Assembly (NCBI GenBank): GCA_963995525.1
Contig: OZ023216.1
Location: 34,271,774-34,335,773, forward strand
DNA length: 64,000 nt
Source: Escarpia spicata
Lineage: Eukaryota > Annelida > Polychaeta > Sabellida > Siboglinidae
Direction: 5' to 3'
Numbering within the stretch: the first letter of the stretch is position 1; each line of letters begins with the position of its first letter. The position numbers and the translations under genes were made by a program. Below the pieces are notes generated by a model that was not told where the DNA came from, made no database searches, and was given only the letters and a program-made list of their open reading frames with translations. Positions 33,783-43,805 of this stretch are shown here, piece by piece.

Positions 33783-34628
33783 ATGCCCTTCTTGGATGCA
33801 AAGTTCACCAGGAAGGAAGATGGCAGTGTGAAGTCCACAGTGTACAGGAAGAAGACGCACACTGACCAATACCTGAATTTTGCATCCCACCACCCTAAAC
33901 ATCAGAAGTTGGGAGTTGTCAGAACCCTTATGAACAGGTGTGAGACAATAACTTCGGAGGAGGGGGACAAGAAAGAAAAGGTGGAACACATGAGAAGAGC
34001 TCTAAGAGTATGTGGCTATCCGTCGTGGGCCTTGAAAAAGGTGACAGATAGCAGTAAGAAGAAAAAGACCAACAAAAAGACTAAGGACAAAAACTATCGG
34101 AGCCAAGTAGTCATCCCATACATAGAGGGGGTCTCAGAGAGAGTACATCGAGTACTGAAAAAGTATGGAGTAGCAACGGCCATGCGTCCCCACACCACCC
34201 TCAGGCACCTGTTGATACATCCCAAGGACAAAGTACAGCTAGAAGAACAGGGCGAACTGGTGTACCAAATACCGTGCAAGAATTGTGGTGGGGAATACAT
34301 TGGGGAGACAGGAAGACTATTCAAAACAAAACTGCAGGAACACAGAAAGGACGTAGACAACACGAAAAATGAGAAATACACAAGGAGCGGGAAAAAAAGA
34401 TTGATGTCTACCATCAATAAATCCGCCCTTACAGACCATACGACAACTGAAAACCATATCATAGACTGGGAGGGAGTGAAAATTGTAGACAAAGAACCCA
34501 ACAGAAGAATTCGGCATATCAAAGAAGCCATCTGGATCAGAAAAACCAAAACACCCATCAACAGAGACGAGGGCAATTACGAACTGCCTCACGTGTACGA
34601 TGACGTCATTCAGCGTCATAGGTACTGA
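33783..34628 (+). pseudogene. Penelope-like element C-terminal region with GIY-YIG endonuclease
   Basis: The 281-residue frame starts within the polymerase thumb (MPFLDAKFTRKEDGSV). It holds the segment VCGYPSWALKK (77-86), a Lys-rich linker (about 90-104), HTTLRHLLIHPKDK (137-150) and the endonuclease block LVYQIPCKNCGGEYIGETGR (159-178), with two Cys of the associated zinc-binding motif and YIGETGR. The His of KSALTDHTTTENHIIDW (214-229) and the Glu of HIKEAIWIRK (245-254) match the rest of the nuclease. The frame is intact to its stop at 34626-34628, which lies inside the ribozyme candidate. Such nucleases nick target DNA to prime copying. Confidence 0.92.
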
Positions 34629-34664
34629 TGAAGTCGACGCGACACGTCAACGAAAGCTTCTACC
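34621..34664 (+). ncRNA. Candidate hammerhead ribozyme at the Penelope-like 3' end
   Basis: The core CTGATGA (34625-34631) and GAAA (34652-34655) flank stem II: GTCGACG (34633-34639) with CGTCAAC (34645-34651), one C-A mismatch, loop CGACA. Stem I pairs GGTA (34621-34624) with TACC (34661-34664). Cleavage would follow C34660 in TTC. Stem III is tiny, but AAGCTT (34654-34659) is self-complementary, so a dimer could form it. Hammerheads are known in Penelope-like elements. Confidence 0.7.
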
Positions 34665-34746
34665 AGGTAATTTAACATGATTCTTGGATATGGAAAATGA
34701 AAGTTTCTAATTTGAAAACGAACTATCCTGAAGAATGTTCAGTAAT

Positions 34747-35030
34747 CCCCCATGTGTAATTAATGCTGTCAAGTACTTTCTTTCTTCAGCCATGGGGACT
34801 TGCAGATAGCTTCGTCTCATGTCCAGCCTGGTGAAGACTGTTGAGTGATGAAAACTCGACAGACAGTTCCTCCATTATTGGCAGAATGATGGCTTTGTTT
34901 ACAGCTTTCAGGTAAACACACAGTCTTCTTTCACCCGATTTCCGGCGTGCGACAACACGATTTGAAATCCAGTGTGATGAGTTGATTGGTTAGATCATGC
35001 CATTGTCTTGTAGACGTTTAAGTTCATGCG
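34747..35030 (-). pseudogene. Gypsy reverse transcriptase, N-terminal part
   Basis: Minus strand pieces include LSVRDEVSHELKRLQDNGMI, SNRVVARRKSGERRLCVYLK and, after shifts, a palm segment running into KYLTALI at the insertion site. It joins 33458 once the Penelope element is removed. Confidence 0.8.
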
Positions 35031-35535
35031 ACACTTCGTCACGCACTGAGAGTGGAAGACGACGTAAACCTTGTGACTCGGTGGCGGTGTACAAACTTTG
35101 CATTTTTCCCATACCCGTAGAACACTGTGGGAAAGGCAGCAACAATGTTAACTGATTGAATGGCACTATCAGTTCACGCAGCGCCGTTATGTACGCTTGC
35201 ACGTTTTCGTCCGGACGTTGTACGCGTTGGCGAAACCCGTATCGCTCCATCATGACACTCCACTTCGGGCCGAAATGATTCCGTAACCTGTTATGGAATT
35301 GTCGTACGTGTCCGTGTTTGCCAATGAAGCAAATAATCGCTGTCCCTCTATTCATAGGCAGTGGATTAGTATGTCTCGACGCCGGGCCTCGGCTACATAC
35401 GCGCCGTCAAGGCCGCTGGCCACAAGATATTCTGGAAATTCACATACCATCGATTCCATGTCACCGTGGGCTCGCCTGGTGAAGCGAGAAACGCTTGTGG
35501 TGGCGGTAAACCTGCTTATCCCATCCTCGTCGCCA
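34990..35535 (-). pseudogene. Gypsy gag remnant fused to pol
   Basis: Minus strand begins near the primer site and gives a gag-like helix-rich stretch (GFRQRVQRPDENVQAYITAL) which runs, without zinc knuckle or protease, straight into a segment of pol (LPLSVRDEVSHEL). The fusion points to deletion of the gag-pol junction. Confidence 0.75.
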
Positions 35536-35540
35536 AATTA

Positions 35541-35710
35541 TGTTATGTCGATAACACGGAAATATCACAAACAACGCCAGACTATCATAACGTTGAACAT
35601 GCAGGTTGTAATACAGCATCATGGCGGAGCCACGTTACAACCCAGAACGAGGCTGACGTCAGCTGATCAAGTACATTAAAGGCACACTGTTAAAATTACA
35701 GAACACAACA
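35541..35710 (-). repeat. 5' LTR of the Gypsy element
   Basis: 170 bp partner of 31153-31317, with TGTTATGT and CACAACA ends. Confidence 0.93.
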
Positions 35711-36644
35711 TTCCTGGAATAGGAAACCAAGCACATGTTGATACGTAGGCCCTAAAGAGATGTACCATGAAGTTAAGACGGCAGACGGCCATTTGTAGAA
35801 AAATGGCGTGAATGCGTGCGTGCATATGTGTATTGAGTGCACTCGGGGTGAAACTGTACAGTGAATCGGGTTATAGTGGCTCAATATGCGAGGCATGATA
35901 ATAATAATAATGCTGCCTTTGTAATCGTTCAATGTTTCTAATCCGAAACATAATCCTATAGCATATATAGCTGTAATTTGCGGTTTCCAATTTATCCTTT
36001 TCTCCCCGCGTACCCCTTGAAGTTTCGATTCGATCGTCAGGGTAACATGATTAACATAACATATACAGACCCTATAATAAACAATGTCCTACACTCGGTT
36101 CACGATATCACATAATGTTATTAATGGTAATTATAAACAAAATTATACGCCAAATTTATAATAAAATAAAAATAAACTAAAGGGATGAATTAGCCTTTTC
36201 AAAATCAGCCACTAACTTTGGGAAACAGTTTTGGACAGCGGATTCGGAGATCATCCGCGACATAGAGTCGGGCTCGAAGTTTGGTCTTTGTGCTGTACAA
36301 CTCCTAAGAATCCGTGTTCACATAAATAGGTGGACGGAAAATCAACAATGCCCTCAACCACCCACGGTTGCGTCATTCAGACTCGGATACGACACGTACA
36401 TCCTAGACGAGAACTTGGAATCTGAGCTCAGAGGCGCAACATACAAGACTCGTCACGCAAAACCATGAACAGGGACGCGCAAGAGGCATCGTTAGAGTTA
36501 GGGACCGAGGAAGGGTTAAGATGGGAATGCAATTTAAAACAAATACGATTTGAGTTTTTTACGAATGGTGGCTATAGTTTCAGATATGTTAACGTGCCGA
36601 CTGCAGTTGTATATATGGGTAAAATACACATGTACTCTTGACTG
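35711..36644. other. No recognisable gene
   Basis: Unassigned sequence with scattered short frames and an AT-rich stretch near 36130-36180. Confidence 0.5.
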
Positions 36645-37752
36645 CAACTAGCACACACCTACCAGCGCACACCGACCGACGACTATAAACGTGCAGAAAA
36701 CAAAATGGCGATTATTGGAAGCGGGAAACAAAATCAGGCTGAAATTATGTTTACTTGTTGCGTCGGTTTTAAGAAAAAGCAACAAGCTATGCTCTCTTAT
36801 CGGCCAATTTACCGCCGATGGTCGTATCATGAGAGAAAACCGGCGCACACAGGCCGACTTTTATCGGATATGTGCCGACTTGTCACCGGATACTTGGTTT
36901 ATTTGCACCGACTACATCAAATGTGCCGACTACGCCGACCGCCGATTCAATATATGAATCGGCGTTAATCGGAGGAATAAAGCCGACCGTCGGGCTTAAA
37001 TCCAGAGCATACCAACCGACTGCTAATGCTAACTAGTTGGTTGGTGGGCGCCGAAAATCGATTGGTGTGTGCCTAGCTTTATGCTAAGCACACACACTAG
37101 CCGATTAACGCCGACTGGGGGTGGAGCCAACGAATTCCTAAACAAGTTTTTCACCGCTAGCACCGCTTTGCGGATTTGTAATGCTTATATATGCGCCCAG
37201 TAGCGGCGCCACCAGTGGTAGCGTTTTTTACAAGACAAGATGGCGATTCCTGTTGGAAGCGGGAAACAAAGTCAGACGAAAGTTAAGTTTATTTGTGGCG
37301 CCGGTCTTAAGGACAGGCGATAAAACGATGATGGTCAATTGCAGCCGATCTACCACTATCTGAATCGTCGGTTACCCGCCAGGCCAGTAAAATATGAAAG
37401 AACAAAATTAAAAATTGCGGCCCGAATTGGCTTTAAAACTCAAAAAAGGCTTATGTCGAGGCCTATCACGTGATCGCGCTATGATTTCTGATTGGCCAAG
37501 TTACCGCCGACCGTCGTATTATGACAAAAAACCTGTGCATACCAGCCGACTCGACATTGGATATGCGCCCACTTGTCACCGGACACCTGCTTATCTAACG
37601 CAGACTGCCGATTAGCGCTGACCGCCGATTAAAAATTGGAATCGGCGTTAATCGGCGGATTAAGGCCGACACCAACTGACTGACGTCGGCCGACGGTTTT
37701 TACGCCGACTAGTCGGTTTGTGTGCGCCGAAAATCGGTTGGTGTGCGCCTAG
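36645..37752. mobile_element. Two adjacent MITE-like units rich in CCGATT/AATCGG
   Basis: Unit 1 (about 36645-37076) begins CTAGCACACACCTACCAGCG and ends with the near complement (GGTGGGCGCCGAAAATCG then TGTGTGCCTAGCTT). Unit 2 (about 37084-37752) begins AAGCACACACACTAGCCG and ends TGTGTGCGCCGAAAATCGG then TGTGCGCCTAGCTT. Both contain ATCGGCGTTAATCGG and AAAACAAAATGGCGATT-like text. There is no transposase; imperfect inverted ends suggest related non-autonomous DNA elements. Confidence 0.6.
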
Positions 37753-38229
37753 CTTTAAGGGCACAGTAGATCGAATTACAACACGATAAAAGGGAAACTG
37801 TAGCGGCTACACGCTATAAAGATCGACACTAGTGGCTACACCCTTGAGGGGGGGGGGGGGCTAAAGGCGCGAATACACTCTCAGGGCAGACAGCAGCGAC
37901 TACACGCCATCCATCAACAGCGGCGACTACACATTACGGTTGACAAGAGGAACTACATAACATAAAAGGCATAAACCATATAATGGGCATTAAAAGGTTA
38001 CGGTTCCACCGATCTGTAACCTTTTTACGACCATTTCTTCGATTTTTATGGAACCGCAATCGGAACTGCACCCTCAAAATGGACGTGCTACCTGTCTTAA
38101 AATGGAACAGTAACCCACTGGAACCGCAACCTTTCCCCTACTGAATCGGTAACTTTTTTCTTTGACCGTTCACAATTTGCTACAATTTGTAACGACCATT
38201 TTTTATATTCTGAGACTTCTTTTTAGGAC
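37753..38229. other. Unassigned, with a (G)12 run
   Basis: Contains short GGCGACTACAC-type repeats at 37895-37940, a G run near 37850 and repeated GGAACCGCAA words near 38050-38140. No gene. Confidence 0.5.
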
Positions 38230-38760
38230 TTTTGCCAAATGTTACATTTTGTTCGGACTTTTTGGGGACCATTTACCGAAATTTTTCTGACCGTTCTAAA
38301 CTCTTTAAAGACTATTTTACATATTTTTCTGAGTTTCCTACAAATGCTACATACATTGTTTTACTTGCTGTGAACTGTTGCATGTTTTTGTCGGAATTTT
38401 GCACAAGTACTACATATATTTTTAGAACATTTTGTGAACTGCTACACGAGTTTTTTTTCGCAGTTTTGTACAAGTGCTACATACTTTTTAAACATTTTGC
38501 AAACTGCTACACGATTTGTTTTTGCAGTTTTCCACAAATGCTACATACACTTTTTTTTACATCTTTGGCAAACTGCTACACGAGGTTTTTTTCGCAGTTT
38601 TCCACAAGTGCTACATGTACTTTTTACATATTTTTTCAACTACTACACGAATGTTTAACTTTTCCACAAGTGCTACAGACGTTTTTATACCTTTTGTGAA
38701 CTGCTACACGATTTTTTTTCGCAGTTTTCCACTTTTTTCGTAATTTGGCTACACACATTT
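38230..38760. repeat. Tandem repeat of about 65 bp units
   Basis: Six to eight diverged units share AACTGCTACACG, a T-rich run, CGCAGTTTTCCACAAGTG and CTACATACA. The open frames across it read as Cys/Phe-rich repeats and are not genes. Confidence 0.85.
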
Positions 38761-39462
38761 TTGAAGCAAGAAAAGGAGTTAAGGTTAGGTTTTTTAATAA
38801 CTGCCCAATCGAGATAAAAACCAACGTATTAGAATTATTGTCCACCATGAACATCTTCACAGGCGAAATTCTCTATATTTTTTTCAACTTGAGTAAAATA
38901 TAAAAATTGGAGATTACATTGTATGGATCCGATCATATGAAAAAGGGTGTTAGGGTTAGTTTTTTTTTAATAACTGTCCGATCGAAGTGAAACCAACGGA
39001 ATTGTCTCTATTTGGGCCCCACCATCAACATATTCATACAATCAATTCTCTATTTGTTCACAATCGCCTGTCAATGTTTGCGGACAAATACACGGATAGA
39101 AGTTGGGGTTAATTGAGTATAAATCAGTCACAGTATCCCAACCTCTCGATATATCGTGGTGCCGATTTCAGTGTCCATTTCGTACCGAAAAGATCTAACC
39201 GACGCAACAAACGGTGTTTCGATATTCGAAGCGGTTACGATTCAGTGGCGGAATTTCTTAAGGTAGCATTTTGGTTAACGTCAATTTTACAAAAGATAAC
39301 ACCCTTCCAAATTAGGGTTAACCCTACGGTTTCATTTTTTGAAAGAAATGTTGGAACGATATAAAACATATATGCCATTCTGATGGAACAACATACCATA
39401 CACACATATGAGTTACTCGATAATGATCATAAAATTAAAAAAATACAAGGTTTTCCCTTTTT
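38761..39462. other. Unassigned; one diverged local repeat
   Basis: The text GTTAGGTTTTTTAATAACTG at about 38784 recurs as GTTAGTTTTTTTTTAATAACTG near 38953, with similar following sequence. No gene seen. Confidence 0.45.
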
Positions 39463-39570
39463 GACAGGAAGAAATAGCCGATCCGACATAGATAGAAGTA
39501 GCTGATCCGACGTACAGAGAAACAGCCGATCCGACGTAAAGAGAAGTAGCCGATCCCGCGTAGTTAGCGT
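39463..39570. repeat. 24 bp tandem repeat array, locus 1
   Basis: About four units of GTAGCCGATCCGACGTAGA with spacer variations, followed by GTTAGCGTAGGTGTTCG and TCGTGGCTTGCCGAGGCGA. The same composite occurs at 54700-55140. Confidence 0.88.
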
Positions 39571-39974
39571 AGGTGTTCGCCGGGTCGTGGCTTGCCGAGG
39601 CGAGACGTCGAAAGCGTCTTGTTGCATCGATATCTATCTGGTTCCGTTTTAATGTCACTTTGGAGACGCTCGTGGTGCCGGTGTACCGGTCTGACAGTAA
39701 GTTCCGGTCTGACAGTACGTTCCGGTTCCGTTTTGTGGGTATGCATGCCAAAGGTTAGCGCCTACTTTCGGCCCGCTTATACACCTGTCAAAAGTAAGTT
39801 TCGGTCTGAAAGTAAGTTCCGGTTCCGTTTTGCGTATTACGTATACGTGTGTACATGTCAAAGCGTAGCGCCTGCTTTCTGCCAGTTTAAGAACGGTGCT
39901 GCCGAAAGATTGCTTGACCAATTTATATTATCGTTTACGTTAATGACACGCTTAGTTTTGTAATTGTTTAAATG
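39571..39974. repeat. Two-copy diverged repeat of about 115 bp
   Basis: GGTCTGACAGTACGTTCCGG with the following GTTCCGTTTTG and AGCGCCTACTTTC (about 39700-39770) is repeated near 39805-39885. No gene. Confidence 0.6.
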
Positions 39975-40615
39975 ACATATATGTATGAAACTGAAATTTT
40001 GCGTGTGGTCTAGCGGGCCCTTTGGAAATGGTTCGTAGATTTAGATTTTTTGAAATGTGGGGATCCTTGGGGATGACATTTTTTTAATGACACATATCTG
40101 TCAGTTTGGCATGTATGAAGCTGACATTTTGTATGTGATCTAGCGGGCCCATCGGAGTAATTTGTAAATGTTGATCTTTTCGAAATACATCCAGGGGTTG
40201 GGGTCTCGGGGAGGTCATACTTTTTAAATGGCACTTTTATTATGCATGAAGCTGAAATTTCGTGTGCGATCTAGGGGACCCATTGGGGTAGTTTGTAGAT
40301 GTAGATTGTTTTCTCCAAAATTCGTCCGGAGGTGGGGGGTCACAATTTTAAAATGGCACTTATATGCAATTTTGCATGTGTGGGACATAATTTTTTGTGC
40401 GATGTAGCGGACCCATTGGGATGGTTCGTAGATTTATATTTTTCGAAATTCGTTCGGGGGTGGGAGTAAGGGGGGTCACAATATTAAAATGGCACTTATC
40501 TGTGTCAGTTTTGCATATATGGGGCTGACATTTTGTATACAGTCTAGCAGGCCCATTGGGGTGGTTCCAAATTCGTACGGAGGATGGGGATATTGGGGAC
40601 ACCATTAAACAAAAA
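39975..40615. repeat. Five-copy tandem repeat of about 125 bp
   Basis: Each unit has ATGAAGCTGACATTTTGT, GATCTAGCGGGCCCATTGG, GTTCGTAGATTTAGATTTT, a G-rich block and AAATGGCACTTAT. Units begin near 39985, 40110, 40245, 40380 and 40515. Divergence is high, so the array is old. Confidence 0.88.
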
Positions 40616-40949
40616 TTTCCCAACGCAACTCCAGGTAACTCGGCTATTTTTTTATAATACATTTATGGAAATGAGTCATGCAATCACGGATTACGTAAGT
40701 AAAAATGTATTATCATGTCAACGTTTATTATTATTATATATTACGTTTATAATTATGTGTGACATAACAGTTAAATAAAATATAAAATGCAAACAATGTC
40801 ATTCATTGACACATATCAAAACAACGTAGTCCTTTGTATAATACTGCAATGTTTAAAACAAAATAATTCTACAAATATGGTCTATTATAACATTTAATCA
40901 AACAAGTGATCAAATCCAATTATTAAACTCTGGTCACGCGCAGATGTAC
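40616..40949. other. No recognisable feature
   Basis: AT-rich. No LTR could be matched to the other side of the neighbouring Gypsy element. Confidence 0.45.
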
Positions 40950-40959
40950 GTTCGCTGTT

Positions 40960-42002
40960 CAGCATGTATGTCAGTGGAGTAACGGTCGCTACAGGGGCTG
41001 CTAACACGGGCTGTTCGTTGTCAATATTTCGGCGAACGTCGCTTGGTGGCGTGTCCCCTTCGTCAAACCGCACTCTTCTACGCGCATGCTCCTGCTCGCG
41101 TAAGTGGTGTCTGTTGCGTCTCAGAGAGTGGCCATTCGGCGCCTCGATCTAGGCTCCGTGACATGTGCCGGTGCCCATCTGCCAGTTACTTGATCTTGGA
41201 CGGCGATACGCTGTCCTATCACTACGATGTTAGCTCTCTCACACCGCGTTTGTCGTGGTATTTATCTTGCAGGTGTTAGCGGCGCTCCTTCATGCTTTCA
41301 CTGATCTCATCTCGAGTAGGCGAGTTGTTGCTTATTTTCGCAGGAAGATTGTTCTGCAGTTTACGTCCATTGTGCAACTCTGCAGGAGAAGGAATCACAC
41401 TGTCAACCGGGTTTGTTCGCAGACATAGCAGTGACGTCCATTGTCACTGATTACCAATGATGGGATGCCTTGTTCACTGAACAGCTGCTTCGTAAGACCC
41501 ACCACTGCTGCACTAGTGCAGGGGCTACAGACTCTTCGGACAAACGGATATTTGGAGTAATAATCCGCGATTATCAGATACTCAGCTCCATCCAAATGGA
41601 ATAAATCCGTGCCGAATGTTTGCCAAGATTTGTGCGGTATGTCATGCGACATGAGTGGTTCGGACGATTGGCTTCTCTGGTGCTCTGGCATAAAACACAT
41701 TTACTCACCAGTTGTTCGATTTCTTTGTTGATGCTTGGCAAGTAGACATATGTCTTAGCCATTGACTGACATTTTCTGATGCCCTGGTGTCCCGCGTGTG
41801 TTTTCTTTAACCTTTCATTTCGCATAGCTTCAGTTATGTTGGTCTTGTCACCTTTCAGTAGCAAGCCATTGTCTACGGAAAGTTCGTCTTTACATTTCTG
41901 GCGGATTGCTTTCTTCACCAGTTTGGGACTGGCAGGCCAACCATCCACAATGACGTCTTTCAAGGAGTGTAGTTCATCGTCTTGAATTGTCATGGCTTGC
42001 AT
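40960..42002 (-). pseudogene. Gypsy integrase
   Basis: Minus strand: HHCC-like zinc region HAGHQGIRKCQSMAKTYVYL and QLVSKCVLCQSTREANRP (41870-41680), core WQTFGTDLFHLDGAEYLIIA (first Asp) and GIPSLVISDNGRH (second Asp), then CVIPSPAELHNGRKLQNNLP, KYHDKRGVRELTS and a C-terminal VTGRWAPAHVTEPRS near 41160. It carries several frameshifts. The segment with the catalytic Glu appears lost between 41400 and the preceding block. Confidence 0.88.
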
Positions 42003-42164
42003 CTGTCTGAGTCTGGCCGTGGAGAAGTGAACAGTGTGTATCGTCGTATCTATAGGTCGATCTATGGACCTGGCTTTGGGTTCAACCTAGACTTCGCGTT
42101 AGCAAGCACCATCTCACACCCCGGTCGGTACATATTTCGACGTCATATGGTTGCCGACGTAGTA

Positions 42165-42599
42165 TCATGCATTGGAGCCTTGGTGCCAAGCTCTTGTGTT
42201 AGATGTTTTCCAATGGTCTGATCCGACCGTGAACGTTGATCCGTAGACGTACGTGTGGAACCGTGTGCACCCGAAGACGACTGCTAACAGTTCACGCTCA
42301 ATGTTAGCGTAACGCGGTTCGGTGTCCGTGAACGCATTGCTTGCGAATGCGACAGGTTTTCCGTTCTGCATGAGAGCTGCCCCAAGTCCTTTCATAGACG
42401 CGTCGACCTGTATCATAACTGGTCGTTGCGGATTGAAGTATGTCAACGTGCATTCAGTGCAAATCATTGACTTTAAGCGGTCGAACTGCGCTTGATGCGA
42501 TGCCGTCCACTGCCAGTCACTGTGCTTGCGTGTCAGCGCTGTTAGTGCGGCAGTGCGGTCGGCTAGCCTCAGCACGAATGGAGACGTGTATTGCACCAA
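42165..42599 (-). pseudogene. Gypsy RNase H domain
   Basis: The frame holds LTYFNPQRPVMIQVDASMKG (catalytic Asp), GAALMQNGKPVAFASNAFTD, ERELLAVVFGCTRFHTYVYG and FTVGSDHWKT. The last block is altered from the usual TDHK/Q. It continues from the polymerase with shifts. Confidence 0.9.
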
Positions 42600-42679
42600 T
42601 CCCAGAAATTGTCGCCACTTTCAACGTTTGCAGGTGCTGGAAGATTGTTGATTTCTTCCACTTTCACTGGATCTGACAC

Positions 42680-43327
42680 TTGTCTAAACTGAAGATCACG
42701 CCATACTTGCGGTCCACTTGCAGCAGGTTATGCAGGTTTCTGTCGTACTATGTATCATTTCTACCCCACACACAGACATCGTCGGCTATGCCTAGTGTAC
42801 CCGGGCACTATTCAAGTATTGAGTCCATATTTTCTTGGAAGATATCTTGTGAAACCTTGATCCCGAATGGCAGTCGTCTATAACGGTACCTCCCATACGG
42901 CGAGTTGAATGTTGTCAGGTAACTCGATTCCTCGGCCAGCACGATGCTCCAATACCCATGTCGGGCATCTAGTTTACTAAACACTCTTCCGCCATTAAAC
43001 CGGTGGGTGATTTCCTCGAGTGTTGGCGTCTTGTGATATGTCCACTTGATCGCTTTGTTGAGAACCTTAGAGTCCATACATATTACGAGTTTGCCGGTAC
43101 TTTTCCTGCTGAAAGCTAACGATGACACGTAATTGGTCGGTTCTGTCACTAGTTATTACCTCCACAGCTTCCATTCTGTCCAATTCTTCTCGAATCTCGT
43201 CTTTCGGCTGGATGGGATATTTTCGCGGCGGCTGTACTACCGGCTGTGTATCCTCCTTTAGCGTTATGTGAAACGTGCCAGGAAACTTTCCAATTCCTTT
43301 GAATCGGTCTGGATACAATGTTTGCAA
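42680..43327 (-). pseudogene. Gypsy reverse transcriptase
   Basis: Minus strand: HITLKEDTQPVVQPPRKYPI, then VICMDSKVLNKAIKWTYHKT, FSKLDARHGYWSIVLAEES (first catalytic Asp), RYRRLPFGIKVSQDIFQENM and LGIADDVCVWG with the catalytic ADD near 42790. At least two frameshifts. Confidence 0.92.
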
Positions 43328-43392
43328 CTCTTCCTTACTGTTGATCAGTATGATGTTCTATCCTGTCTCGTGCGTGATTGCTACCACTTGTG

Positions 43393-43759
43393 TTACTGCC
43401 AACCAATTTCGCTGCGTTGATTGCACAGTTTATCGTGACGATGTGTAGTGCACGTGAGTTGGGCAATCCAAGTATCGACACAGTCTTTGTATTTGCATGG
43501 AAGAGTCACGCTACGTATTGTTTGTCTTGGTACAGTGGTCCCTGGTTTCGGGTACCCCTCACTGTGTAGTGCTTTGGGAAACATTCTTCTAAATATCCAG
43601 ATTCGTAGTATGTTTCCCTGGGTGCATGTATCTACATTCGTCTTCAGTGTGTGAATGCCAGGTCGATTTCGCAGATCCTGTGGCTTGGCGTGGTGGTACG
43701 TTCCACATATCCGACAGTGGTCATATTTATGCATTGAGTCAACATTGTAATTCAATTCA
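43393..43759 (-). pseudogene. Gypsy gag zinc knuckle and protease region
   Basis: Minus strand begins DSMHKYDHCRICGTYHHAKP, a degenerate CCHC knuckle, and continues through a region (TLPCKYKDCVDTWIAQLTC) leading into pol. A clear DSG/DTG protease site is not visible in frame. Confidence 0.6.
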
Positions 43760-43805
43760 GTAATTTTATTCAGGAATATTACATCCATATAAAAAGTAGA
43801 CCAGA

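Larger units (their letters stand above)
33459..34759 (+). mobile_element. Penelope-like element, 5' truncated, nested in the Gypsy polymerase
   Basis: A 14 bp target duplication, TCCCCCATGTGTAA, flanks it at 33459-33472 and 34746-34759. Inside are the end of a reverse transcriptase and a GIY-YIG endonuclease. The first 165 bp (33473-33637) are an inverted copy of the last coding and 3' sequence (34549-34713), so the element begins and ends with inverted segments. Removing it restores a continuous Gypsy frame. Confidence 0.93.
31153..35710 (-). mobile_element. Ty3/Gypsy LTR retrotransposon, compact, interrupted by a Penelope-like element
   Basis: Two similar terminal repeats bound it (31153-31317 and 35541-35710), each starting TGTTATGT and ending CACAACA. 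Flanks are ATCCT and TTCCT, a 4-of-5 match to a target duplication. On the minus strand, just inside the right repeat, TTGGCGACGAGGATGGG is a likely tRNA primer site; inside the left repeat a purine run (GAGGGGGAAAATA) is a likely polypurine tract. After removing the 1.27 kb Penelope insertion only about 3.3 kb remains, less than usual for an autonomous member. Gag is fused to a late part of pol. Confidence 0.92.

Noticed and set aside
38232..38743. Cys/Phe-rich frames over the 65 bp array
   Set aside because: By-products of a non-coding tandem repeat; frames differ between units.
38939..38990. GTTAGGGTTAG as telomeric repeat
   Set aside because: Only one or two isolated TTAGGG-like units inside a diverged local repeat; no array.
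36000..40600. CRISPR-like array from the multiple tandem repeats
   Set aside because: Repeats are contiguous and diverged, without unique spacers, and the genome is eukaryotic.
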